Source: DASTBU01 sp035711845
Lineage (GTDB): Bacteria; Acidobacteriota; Vicinamibacteria; Vicinamibacterales; 2-12-FULL-66-21
Length of the DNA: 41,768 nucleotides
Direction of reading: 5' to 3'
NCBI GenBank assembly: GCA_035711845.1
Contig: DASTBU010000163.1
Coordinates: 1-41,768, forward strand
Positions 22,547 to 31,338 of the stretch are shown one piece after another (within the stretch, counting starts at the first letter, position 1; the number at the start of each line of letters is the position of its first letter). The notes under the pieces are model-generated. The model was not told the DNA's origin and searched no databases. It saw only the letters and a program-made list of their open reading frames with translations. A program made the position numbers and the translations under genes.

Positions 22547-24155
22547 AAAGGCAATCGTTGCGTTGATTGGCGCCGCGACGCTCGTATCCGGCGGCCTGCT
22601 GCTCTACACGGTGGGCCACGTGCGCCTGGCCAACCGGGCCTCGGCTGCTGCACCGGCGGCGCAGGCGGTCTGGACCTGCCCGATGCACCCAGACGTCCGG
22701 GAGCACGGGCCTGGCCAGTGCCCGACGTGCGGCATGGAACTCGTGAAGGAGGAACCAAACGAGCCGCCAGCGGATGCGATCGAGCCGACCGCAGGCGTTC
22801 CCCGGGCTGGCGTGCAGCTCGACACGCGAAGGCGGCAGCTGCTGGGCGTGCGCACGGCGCGCGCCGAGCGTACGGACCTCTCACGCGAGGTTCGGGCCGT
22901 GGGGCTCGTGCGGTACGACGAAACGCGCCAATCGGACGTCAACCTGAAAGTCGATGGCTGGGTGCAGAAGCTGTACGTGGCCTCCACGGGCGCGCCGATC
23001 AGGCGCGGTCAGCCGCTGCTGGAGTTGTACAGCCCGGATCTGCTGGCGACGCAGAACGAGTACGTGCTCGCCTTGCACAGCAGGGATGCCATGCAGCAGT
23101 CCCGGATCGCCGACGCGCGCGATCAGGCCGAGCAGCTCGTCCAGTCTGCCCGGGCGCGCATGGCCTTGTGGGACCTCTCCTCGGCGCAGCTCGACGCGCT
23201 CGAGCGGACGCGCAAGGCCACTGCCACCATCACGTTCCGGTCGCCCGTCAGCGGGTTCGTGATCGAAAAGCCGGTCGTCGAGGGTATGCGGGTCGCTCCC
23301 GGCCAGACGCTCTTCAGAGTCGTGGATCTGTCGGCGGTGTGGGTCGAAGCCGACGTGTTCGAGTCCGATGCGCCATTCGTGAAGGTCGGCGCGCCTGCAA
23401 CCGTTACAGTCGATGCCGCACCGGGCCTGATGTTGCGCGGCCGCGCGGTCTACGTCTACCCGTTCGTCGAAGAGAAGACACGGACGCTGAAGGTGCGCTT
23501 CGCGTTCCCCAACCCGCAACACCAGCTCAAACCGGGAATGTACGCCGATGTCCAGCTGACGTCTTCGCTCGGCTCCGGCCTCACGATTCCTGCCGATGCG
23601 CTGCTCGACGCAGGCCAGCGGCAACTCGTGTTCGTCGCCGAAGGTGACGGATACTTCCGGCCGCGCGACGTGAAAGCGGGGCAGCGGGTGGGCGATCGCG
23701 TCCAGATCCTCGAAGGACTCGAGGAAGGCGACGAGGTCGGGGCGGGCGCCGCGTTCTTCCTCGACTCCGAGAGTCAGCTGCGCGCGGCGACGGGGAGCTG
23801 GGATCACCAGGGGGAACGGACGCAGGCCGAGGCGGCGGGTTCCGCCGCGACGATCGTCCTGCGCACGGAGCCGAATCCCCCCCGGACCGGCGAGAACACC
23901 TTCGAAGTGGAGGTGAACGGCGCCGACGGCCAACCGCTCGTGGATGCCCGCGTGAAACTGACGCTCTTCATGCCGGCGATGCCCTCCATGAACATGCCGG
24001 CGATGTCGTCGGAAGCGACGCTGGCGCCGGCCGGCCTCGGTGTCTACCGCGGATCGGCGCTCATCTCCATGGCGGGCAGGTGGGACGTGACGATCACTGC
24101 CACGCGCGGCGGGCAGCGCGTGGTCGCCCGGCACACGACGCTCGTGGCGCGATAG
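22539..24155 (+). CDS. cusB: CusB-type RND efflux adaptor with heavy-metal-binding domain
   Basis: This 538-aa periplasmic adaptor is longer than E. coli CusB (about 407). After a signal anchor it has a heavy-metal-binding domain (residues 45-70: WTCPMHP...GQCPTCGM). The membrane-fusion core follows (barrel-sandwich, alpha-hairpin with RIADARDQAEQLVQSARARM, and beta-barrel near ATVTVDAAPG). A C-terminal extension after about residue 440 has a YtkA/FixH-like fold and a Met-rich MPAMPSMNMPAM loop (residues about 478-489). Met and Cys clusters bind Cu(I) or Ag(I). It hands metal to CusA. The start ATG 22539 overlaps the cusC end. Confidence 0.93.
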   Translation: MSRKAIVALIGAATLVSGGLLLYTVGHVRLANRASAAAPAAQAVWTCPMHPDVREHGPGQCPTCGMELVKEEPNEPPADAIEPTAGVPRAGVQLDTRRRQLLGVRTARAERTDLSREVRAVGLVRYDETRQSDVNLKVDGWVQKLYVASTGAPIRRGQPLLELYSPDLLATQNEYVLALHSRDAMQQSRIADARDQAEQLVQSARARMALWDLSSAQLDALERTRKATATITFRSPVSGFVIEKPVVEGMRVAPGQTLFRVVDLSAVWVEADVFESDAPFVKVGAPATVTVDAAPGLMLRGRAVYVYPFVEEKTRTLKVRFAFPNPQHQLKPGMYADVQLTSSLGSGLTIPADALLDAGQRQLVFVAEGDGYFRPRDVKAGQRVGDRVQILEGLEEGDEVGAGAAFFLDSESQLRAATGSWDHQGERTQAEAAGSAATIVLRTEPNPPRTGENTFEVEVNGADGQPLVDARVKLTLFMPAMPSMNMPAMSSEATLAPAGLGVYRGSALISMAGRWDVTITATRGGQRVVARHTTLVAR

Positions 24156-24167
24156 CAGGAGCCGACC

Positions 24168-27100
24168 ATGATCGAACGCATCATCGAGGCGTGCACGCGC
24201 AACCGCTTCCTCGTCATTGCCGCTGCGCTGGCGCTGAGCGCCTGGGGCGCCTGGAGCATGCTGCGCAGCCCGCTCGACGCGGTCCCGGACATCTCGGACG
24301 TGCAGGTCATCATCTCGAGCGAGTGGCCCGGCAGAAGCCCCGACTTGATCGAGGACCAGGTGACCTATCCGATCGTGTCGGCGCTGGTCTCCGCGCCGAG
24401 TGTCAAGACCGTTCGCGGCTTCACGGACTTCGGCATCTCGTACGTGTACGTGATCTTCGAGGACGGCACGGACATCTATTGGGCGCGAACCCGGGTGTCC
24501 GAATACCTCCAGGGACTTCGCGCGCAGCTGCCGGACAACGTCAGTCCCGCCATCGGTCCGGACGCGACCGGCGTCGGCTGGGTCTTCGAGTACGCGCTCG
24601 TCGACGAATCGGGGCGACACAATCTCGCCGAGCTGCGCAGCTTTCAGGACTGGTACCTGCGGTACTGGCTCGCGAGCGTTCCCGGCGTCGCCGAGGTCGC
24701 CAGCATCGGCGGCTTCGTGAAGCAGTACCAGATCAATCTCGACCCCAACAGGCTCTACGCCTATGGCTTGTCGTCGAAGGACGTCGTCGACGCGGTGCGA
24801 GAGAGCAATCAGGAAGTCGAAGGCCGGCTGCTCGAGTTCTCGGGTCGCGAATACATGGTTCGCGGGCGCGGGTATCTCACCTCGATCGAGGACATCGAAC
24901 AGGTCGCGGTGGCGAGCGACACGAAGGGCACGCCCATCCGGGTGCGCGACGTCGCCTCCGTGCGCATCGGTCCCGACATTCGCCGCGGCATCGCGGAGCT
25001 CGACGGCAAAGGCGAAGTGGTCGGCGGCATCGTGGTCATGCGATTCGGCGAGAACGCGCTGCAGGTCATCGACCGCGTGAAGGCCAGGCTGGACGAGGTG
25101 CGAAGCTCACTCCCGGAAGGCGTGCAGGTCCTCACCACGTACGATCGCTCGGGGCTCATCCGGGATTCGATCGGCACGCTTCGCACGGCGCTCATCGAAG
25201 AAGTCATCGTCGTCTCGCTCGTGACGCTCCTGTTCCTCTTCCATTTCCGATCGGCCCTCATCCCCATCATCACATTGCCCATCGTCGTGATTGCCACGTT
25301 CGTTCCCGTCTATTACTTCGGCGTGACATCGAACATCATGTCGCTCGGAGGCATAGCGCTCGCCATCGGCGAGCTCGTGGACGCCTCGCTCGTCATGGTC
25401 GAGAACGCGTACCGGCGGCTGTCCGAGCCGGCGCCGGACGGGGCACGGCCGCCGGCCACTCGCGCCGCGCAGGTCCATGCCATCGTGGGTGCGGCGCGCC
25501 AGGTCGGTCGCCCGCTGTTCTTCTCCATCCTCATCATCATCGTGTCGTTCACGCCCGTCTTCCTGCTGGAAGCCCAGGAAGGGCGAATGTTCCTGCCGCT
25601 GGCGCTGACGAAGACGTTCGCGATGACGGCCGCGTCGGTACTCTCCATCACGCTCGTGCCGGTCCTGATGGTGGTGTTTCTCCGCGGCCGCAGACTGCGG
25701 CCCGAAGGGGAGAACCCGGTGGCGCGGCTGTTCACGGCGCTGTACCGCCCGGTGCTGCATCTTGCGCTCCGCTGGAAATGGACGACGCTCGGGCTCAATT
25801 TCCTGGTGATTCCGCTCACGCTGCCGTTGGTGTTTGCGATCGGCAGCGAGTTCATGCCGGCGTTGTACGAAGGCGCGCTGCTGTACATGCCGACGTCGCC
25901 ACCCGGCCTGTCGATCACCGAGGCGGGCCGAATGCTGCAAATCCAGGATCGAATCATCAAGGCGGTGCCGGAAGTCGAGCGCGTGTTTGGGACTGCGGGT
26001 CGCGCGACGACCGCAACGGACAACTCGCCCATGGGCATGGTCAATACGACCGTGCTGCTCAAGCCGAGAGAGCAGTGGCGGCCGGGGATGACGTTCGTGC
26101 AGCTGCAGGCCGAGCTCGACGAGCAGCTTCAGATCCCCGGGTTTCCCAACACCTGGACCCAACCGATCAGGAACAGGCTCGACATGCTGTTCACCGGCAT
26201 CAAGACCCCGGTCGGGATCAAGGTGCTCGGGCCAGACCTCGACACGATCGACCGCATCGGCCGCGAGATCGAGACGACGCTCCAGGATGTCGAAGGCACG
26301 CGCAGCGTCTACGCGGAACGCGTGGCGCAGGGGTATTTCACCGACGTCGTGCCCACCCGCGAGGCGCTTGCGCGTCATGGCTTGACGACCAGGGACGTGC
26401 AGGAAGTCATCCAGACGGCGATCGGCGGCGAGAACGTCACGCGCACGGTCGAGGGACGCGAGCGCTATCCGGTGAACGTACGCTACGAACGCGACTTTCG
26501 CGACGATCTGGCCGCACTCGGTCGCGTGCTCGTGCCGACGGCTGCCGGCACGCAGGTGCCGCTCGCGCAGCTCGCGGAGATCCAGGTTCGGACCGGCCCC
26601 GCGATGATCCGGGACGAGGACGGTCAGCTGGCCGGATACGTCTACGTGGACACCAGCACGAGCGACATCGGCGGGTATGTGGATCGAGCCCGCGAGGCCA
26701 TCGCCGGGACCGTCAGGATCCCGTCCGGGTACACGCTCGACTGGACGGGGCAGTACGAGTTCCAGGTCCGCGCCCGCGAGCGGCTGATGCTGCTCGTCCC
26801 GATCGTGTTCGCGGTCATCTTCCTCTTGCTGTATCTCACGTTCCACTCAGTCGCCGAGTCCGTCATCGTGATGTTGTCGGTCGTCTACGCGATGACGGGT
26901 GGCGTCATTCTGCAGTGGTTGCTTGGATACAATTTCTCGGTTGCGGTCTGGGTAGGCTACATCGCGCTGTATGGCATCGCCGTCCAGACAGGCGTCGTGA
27001 TGGTCGTGTATCTGCACGAGGCGCTCGACCAGCGCCTCGCGATGTCGGCGGCACCAACCGTGGACGATGTCTGGCAGGCGACAATCGGCGGATCGGTGCT

Positions 27101-27371
27101 CAGGCTGCGGCCGAAGCTGATGACCGTTGCAACGACCGTGATCGGGTTGCTGCCGATTCTCTGGAGCACCGGCGTCGGCTCCGACCTGATGAAACCGGTG
27201 GCCGCACCAATCGTCGGCGGCATGGTGACCTCGACCCTGCACGTGCTGATCGTCACGCCGGTGATCTTCTACATCATGAAGACGGCAGCGTTGCGACGGG
27301 GAACACTCCGCCGATCGGACATCGCGCGACGCCCCTGGTCGGACGCGGCCGAGGCCACAACGGCCTGGTGA
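24168..27371 (+). CDS. cusA: CusA-type heavy-metal RND efflux pump
   Basis: This 1067-aa inner-membrane proton antiporter exports Cu(I)/Ag(I). It starts IERIIEACTRNRFLV and has the HME-family landmarks: DVQVIISSEWPGRSPDLIEDQVTYP early on, helix 4 GGIALAIGELVDASLVMVENA, and TGIKTPVGIKVLGPDL. The three Met residues that clamp the ion in E. coli CusA (573, 623, 672) have counterparts at residues 574, 624 and 673, within LYMPTSPPG, MGMVNTT and LDMLFTG. Length matches the family. It lies 12 bp after cusB with a GCAGGAG ribosome site. No CusF or CusRS gene is in the window. Confidence 0.97.
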   Translation: MIERIIEACTRNRFLVIAAALALSAWGAWSMLRSPLDAVPDISDVQVIISSEWPGRSPDLIEDQVTYPIVSALVSAPSVKTVRGFTDFGISYVYVIFEDGTDIYWARTRVSEYLQGLRAQLPDNVSPAIGPDATGVGWVFEYALVDESGRHNLAELRSFQDWYLRYWLASVPGVAEVASIGGFVKQYQINLDPNRLYAYGLSSKDVVDAVRESNQEVEGRLLEFSGREYMVRGRGYLTSIEDIEQVAVASDTKGTPIRVRDVASVRIGPDIRRGIAELDGKGEVVGGIVVMRFGENALQVIDRVKARLDEVRSSLPEGVQVLTTYDRSGLIRDSIGTLRTALIEEVIVVSLVTLLFLFHFRSALIPIITLPIVVIATFVPVYYFGVTSNIMSLGGIALAIGELVDASLVMVENAYRRLSEPAPDGARPPATRAAQVHAIVGAARQVGRPLFFSILIIIVSFTPVFLLEAQEGRMFLPLALTKTFAMTAASVLSITLVPVLMVVFLRGRRLRPEGENPVARLFTALYRPVLHLALRWKWTTLGLNFLVIPLTLPLVFAIGSEFMPALYEGALLYMPTSPPGLSITEAGRMLQIQDRIIKAVPEVERVFGTAGRATTATDNSPMGMVNTTVLLKPREQWRPGMTFVQLQAELDEQLQIPGFPNTWTQPIRNRLDMLFTGIKTPVGIKVLGPDLDTIDRIGREIETTLQDVEGTRSVYAERVAQGYFTDVVPTREALARHGLTTRDVQEVIQTAIGGENVTRTVEGRERYPVNVRYERDFRDDLAALGRVLVPTAAGTQVPLAQLAEIQVRTGPAMIRDEDGQLAGYVYVDTSTSDIGGYVDRAREAIAGTVRIPSGYTLDWTGQYEFQVRARERLMLLVPIVFAVIFLLLYLTFHSVAESVIVMLSVVYAMTGGVILQWLLGYNFSVAVWVGYIALYGIAVQTGVVMVVYLHEALDQRLAMSAAPTVDDVWQATIGGSVLRLRPKLMTVATTVIGLLPILWSTGVGSDLMKPVAAPIVGGMVTSTLHVLIVTPVIFYIMKTAALRRGTLRRSDIARRPWSDAAEATTAW

Positions 27372-27586
27372 TCCGGTCGCAACCTCCAGGTCGGGTTGGA
27401 GAGGCACGCGCGCGTCACGCGCGCCGATACACCGTCAACCTCGCCGGCCTCTCGGCACTTTCGCATCTGGTAAGGTTCAGTCGGCCCGGAATGCTGAGTA
27501 TTTTGACCGCGCTCACCGGCCAACCCTCTGTGGTGCCGGCGTGATATTTGCCTGATTTTTGGTGCGGACAAAGAAAGGCGGGAACG

Positions 27587-28777
27587 ATGCGAGCCCGATC
27601 ATCCGGCTTTTCGGGCGGTCTGCTGCTGTCGATCGGCGCGATACTGCTGCTCGGTCCCGGCTGCGACGGCGGTTCCTCACCGACCACTCCAACGCCGCCG
27701 CCCGCCACCTGCACCTATCAACTGACTGCCGCCAGCCAGGCGATGGGGCCGGACGCTTCGAGCACCACGGTCACGGTGAACACCGGAGCAAACTGTTCCT
27801 GGACGGCAACCGTCCAGGGCGACTGGCTCTCGATCGCGTCGGGCGCGAGCGGAACCGGTCCCGGAACGGTGACTGTCACCGTCGCCGCCAACGCCAGCGA
27901 GGCTGCGCGCGAAGCCACAGTGAGGGTCGCAGACCAGTCGGTGCGCCTGACCCAGCAAGGTCGCCCGAGCGGAAGCTGTGACGTCGCCCTGGAGCCAGAG
28001 TGGGTCGAAATCGACAAGCAGGGTGGCACGCGCACCGCCAACCTGGTCGCCGGCGCGGGCTGCGCCTGGACGCTGGTCGTCACCGAGCCCTGGCTGATCG
28101 TCTCGCCGCTGTCGGGCACAGGCAGCACGACGCTGTCGCTTCGGGTGCCGCCTTACAGCGGCATCCCCGAGCGACGGGCCGACATCCAGGTCGCAGGCGA
28201 CAGCTTACGGGTGGACCAGGCCGGTGATATCAGTGCGTGCAGCTATGCGGTCACGCCGGTCGAATTCACGCTGCACTGGCATCACACAGGTGGCGAGATC
28301 AAGCTGACCGCACAGGCGGGCTGCCCATGGACTGTTTCGGCGCGGGACTGGCTCCGGGTGCCGGGAGACTCGCACGGTGACGGCGACGCGACGATTCTGT
28401 TCCAGATGGGGGAATTCTTCGACGACGGACAGCGAAGGGCTCCAGTCGAAGTTCGATGGCCGACGCCGACAGCCGGCCAGAACGTCTGGGTTACCCAGGA
28501 AGGATGTCGATACGGGCTGGGACCGGCCCCCGCCGTTTTCCCCGCGGCCGGCGGCACGGCCGACGCGTTTGTCGTTCAGCAGCCGGTGAGCTCCAGCTGC
28601 AACATCGGCTGCCGGTGGACTGTCGAAGCCAACGTGCCCTGGATCGTTCTTTCCAAGAAGACCGGCGCAGACGACGACAAGTTCTCCTACCAGGTGCTTC
28701 CGAATACGTCGGGACCTCATCCTCGCGTCGGACAAATCCGCGTAATGACCGAGGTGCTCACGATTACGCAGCAGTAA
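27587..28777 (+). CDS. BACON-domain lipoprotein
   Basis: This 396-aa secreted protein has an N-terminal lipoprotein signal (GLLLSIGAILLLGPGC, Cys near residue 26; the P before G is atypical). It then has about four BACON-type beta-sandwich repeats. Each has the pattern C.W.....WL.v...sG.G...........Ng....R.....v....v.v.Q, seen for example at CSWTATVQGDWLSIASGASG and CAWTLVVTEPWLIVSPLSG. BACON domains are common in Acidobacteriota and Bacteroidota surface proteins and may bind carbohydrates or proteins. The ATG at 27587 follows GAAAGGCGGGAACG. The 27372-27586 gap shows no other gene. Confidence 0.85.
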   Translation: MRARSSGFSGGLLLSIGAILLLGPGCDGGSSPTTPTPPPATCTYQLTAASQAMGPDASSTTVTVNTGANCSWTATVQGDWLSIASGASGTGPGTVTVTVAANASEAAREATVRVADQSVRLTQQGRPSGSCDVALEPEWVEIDKQGGTRTANLVAGAGCAWTLVVTEPWLIVSPLSGTGSTTLSLRVPPYSGIPERRADIQVAGDSLRVDQAGDISACSYAVTPVEFTLHWHHTGGEIKLTAQAGCPWTVSARDWLRVPGDSHGDGDATILFQMGEFFDDGQRRAPVEVRWPTPTAGQNVWVTQEGCRYGLGPAPAVFPAAGGTADAFVVQQPVSSSCNIGCRWTVEANVPWIVLSKKTGADDDKFSYQVLPNTSGPHPRVGQIRVMTEVLTITQQ

Positions 28778-28978
28778 CTCTCTCGCAATCCCGCGCTGGA
28801 GCTTCCTGTGTTCCCTTTCGTCCGGGCGGATTCGCGCCGGAACACGACGCTCGAAGCGTCTCCGGAGCGACACGCGTTTTGCATTGAGCGGCGAAACCGC
28901 TGAATTGGTCGCGATCTGGGCGTACCCTGCCGGAAGTCCGAGGGGCGGTCGTCGGATTTCCGGCGCTGCGAGAATGCC

Positions 28979-30739
28979 ATGGAAGAGCGTCTCGTGCGTC
29001 TCGAAGCGCGGCTCGCCGAGCTGGAGTCCACGGTGACCGAGCTCGAAGCTCGGATCGCGGCGGTGGGAGAGCGGCCTGCGCCAGAGATCGTCCAGGCCGA
29101 AGCCGCGTCATTGGTGCCCGAACTCGGTGCCGCGGCGATCCAGCGGTGGCTGGCGCTGATTGGCCGAACGCTCGTTGTTCTTGGCGGGGCGTACCTGCTG
29201 CGAGCGGTGACCGGAGCTGGCGTGGTGCCGGCACACGTCGGTGTGTCCGTGGGACTCATCTACGGCGCGCCATGGCTTTACCTCGCCTCGCGCGCCGCCG
29301 CTCGGGGCGGACATCTCGACGCGCTCTGGCACGGCCTCGCCACGGCCCTCATTGGCTATCCGCTCGTCTGGGAAGCGACGATCCGTTTCGGCGCGTTTAC
29401 GCCTGCGGAGAGCGCTCTGCTGCTCGGCATATTGACCGCCGCCGCGTTTCTGCTGGCATTCCGCACGCGGCTGCACAGCCTCGCCTGGATCCTGACGCTC
29501 GGCGCATCGCTCTCCGCGTTGGGGCTCGCGATGGCGACCGGCAACTGGATTGTGTACACCGTACTGGCCCTCGCCGTCGGTATCGGCGCCTTGTGGCTGG
29601 GTTACACGCGCGAGTGGATTCTGTTGCGGTGGCCCGCGGCCGCCGTCGCGAACTTCATGATGTTCGTCGCCACCGGCCGTTCGCTGTCCGACGGCTCGTC
29701 CACCGCCGTGCTCGCCGTTCAATTCCTCCTGCTCACTGGTTATCTGGGCAGCTTCGCCTGGCGCACGCTCGTGATCGGCCGTGACGTGATTCCCTTCGAG
29801 CTCGCACAGTCGGCCGGTGCGCTGGCCGTCGGCTTCGGCGGCGCCATCTTCCTGATTCAGTCGACCGGGTCCAATCTCGTGCCGTTCGGCATCGCCACGC
29901 TCGCGCTGGCGGTTTCGGGCTACATCGTAGCCTTCGCGTTCGTGGAGCGCCGGCTGAACATCAAGAACTTCGTCTTCTACACGCTGCTGGCGCTGGTTTT
30001 TTCGATTGCCGGCATTGCGCTGAGTTTCGGGGCGTCCGCGGGTTCCGTGCTGTTTGCCGCGATTTCGATTGCGGCGGCTGCGGGCGCGCGGCGCTATCAG
30101 CGGTCCACCCTCTATCTCCACGCCGCGATCTACGCCACCGCCGGCGTCATCACCGCGGGTCTCCTCGGCGCCGCAACCGGGGCGCTGCTGCAGCCGCCGG
30201 GCGCCGCCTGGACCCCGCCTCCGGTCGTCGCGCTGATTCAGCTGGCCGCGCTTGCGCTGGTCGTGTTGATACCGGCGACTGTTTCCTGCGGGTCGCTGGC
30301 CTTCGCGCCGCGTCTCGCGCTCGTGGTCATGCTGGTGTGGACGTCGATGGGCACGGCCGTCGCCCTGATCGTGCCCGCCGTCTACGGCAATCGCGCAGTC
30401 GATCCTGGGGCGCTCGCTTCGATGCGAACGGCTGCGATGATCGCTGCAACCTTGCTCGTGGCCCGCGCGGGCGGGACAGTGGCCGGCCGCGAGGCGGGCT
30501 GGCTGGCGTATCCCCTGCTGATCTTGACGGGCGCCAAGCTCGCCCTTGCGGATTTCCTGCAGGGCCGACCCTCGACGCTGTTCGTGTCGCTTGCTCTCTA
30601 CGGAATCGCGCTGATTGTCGTCCCTCGTCTGTTGCGCCGTCCGGATCGCGCGGCCGCCGCCAGCCCCGCGGAACTGCCTGTCGCAGTGGCGGGCGCGGCT
30701 GCGCCCCCGGGTCCACACGGCCCCGCTCACGGGCGGTGA
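28979..30739 (+). CDS. Large polytopic membrane protein, DUF2339-like
   Basis: This 586-aa protein starts with a coiled coil (residues 1-30, EERLVRLEARLAELESTVTELEARI) and continues with about 14-16 hydrophobic helices to residue 560. Coiled-coil-then-many-helices is the layout of DUF2339 and related families. No catalytic motif seen; an envelope role is a guess. The helices near residues 190-205 and 395-410 are very Ala/Gly/Leu-rich. The start at ATG 28979 has no clear ribosome site. It is 201 bp after the BACON gene and ends convergent with the VOC gene. Confidence 0.72.
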   Translation: MEERLVRLEARLAELESTVTELEARIAAVGERPAPEIVQAEAASLVPELGAAAIQRWLALIGRTLVVLGGAYLLRAVTGAGVVPAHVGVSVGLIYGAPWLYLASRAAARGGHLDALWHGLATALIGYPLVWEATIRFGAFTPAESALLLGILTAAAFLLAFRTRLHSLAWILTLGASLSALGLAMATGNWIVYTVLALAVGIGALWLGYTREWILLRWPAAAVANFMMFVATGRSLSDGSSTAVLAVQFLLLTGYLGSFAWRTLVIGRDVIPFELAQSAGALAVGFGGAIFLIQSTGSNLVPFGIATLALAVSGYIVAFAFVERRLNIKNFVFYTLLALVFSIAGIALSFGASAGSVLFAAISIAAAAGARRYQRSTLYLHAAIYATAGVITAGLLGAATGALLQPPGAAWTPPPVVALIQLAALALVVLIPATVSCGSLAFAPRLALVVMLVWTSMGTAVALIVPAVYGNRAVDPGALASMRTAAMIAATLLVARAGGTVAGREAGWLAYPLLILTGAKLALADFLQGRPSTLFVSLALYGIALIVVPRLLRRPDRAAAASPAELPVAVAGAAAPPGPHGPAHGR

Positions 30740-30764
30740 GCAAGATCGGGTCGGCCTTCGAACA

Positions 30765-31247
30765 TCAGCCTTGTTTCGCCGCGGCCGGCTGCGCCTTCAC
30801 CGACTCCTCCATGCGACGGTTCATCTCCTCCGGCGACACGTCCTCGACGTGGGTCGCGATGCTCCAGCGGTGTCCGAACGGATCGATCACCGTGCCGGTC
30901 CGATCGCCGTAGAACTCGTTCTGCACCGCCCTTTCGACCTTGCCGCCCGCATCGACGGCGCGCTTGAACGCCTTGTCGACGTCCTCGACGTAGATCATCA
31001 GGCTCACCGTCGTGCCGCCCCGTTGCCTGGGACTGAGGAGTCCCATGTCGGGCCATTCGTCGGAGAGCATCACGATCGTGTCGCCGATCTTGATCTCGGC
31101 ATGGGCGATCTTGTCGCCCATCGGCATGCGGAAGAGCTCTTCGGCCCCGAATGCCTTCTTGTAGAACTCGATCGCCCGGGTCCCCTCGTCTACGACGAGC
31201 CCTGCTGTCACGCTGTGAAAACCGGCGGGGATTGGTTTGACTGGCAT
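30765..31247 (-). CDS. VOC-superfamily (glyoxalase/PhnB-like) protein
   Basis: This 160-aa protein has a vicinal-oxygen-chelate fold of the PhnB/YkcA kind: FYKKAFGAEELFRMPMGDKIAHAEIKIGDTIVMLSDE at about residues 28-65 and DPFGHRWSIATHVEDV near the end. The His in HAE, the His in GHRW and a Glu are likely metal ligands. Such proteins bind small molecules or metals and often accompany SRPBCC and ArsR genes. ATG 31247 has AAAGGAG 7-13 nt upstream. It is the last gene of the arsR-led operon, 91 bp after the hydrolase stop. Confidence 0.86.
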   Translation of the reverse strand: MPVKPIPAGFHSVTAGLVVDEGTRAIEFYKKAFGAEELFRMPMGDKIAHAEIKIGDTIVMLSDEWPDMGLLSPRQRGGTTVSLMIYVEDVDKAFKRAVDAGGKVERAVQNEFYGDRTGTVIDPFGHRWSIATHVEDVSPEEMNRRMEESVKAQPAAAKQG

Positions 31248-31338
31248 GAACGTGCTCCTTTCGCGCAGTGGTCAGTCATACCACGAGGACGTGACTCCGC
31301 CATAACGAGGAGTGATGAATCGCCAACGGGCGACGCGC

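Noticed and set aside
24080..27544. A very long (about 1154-codon) open frame overlapping cusA
   Set aside because: It is a frame shadow of cusA caused by high GC; it has no family motifs, is Arg/Gly/His-rich, and cusA itself is a complete known protein.
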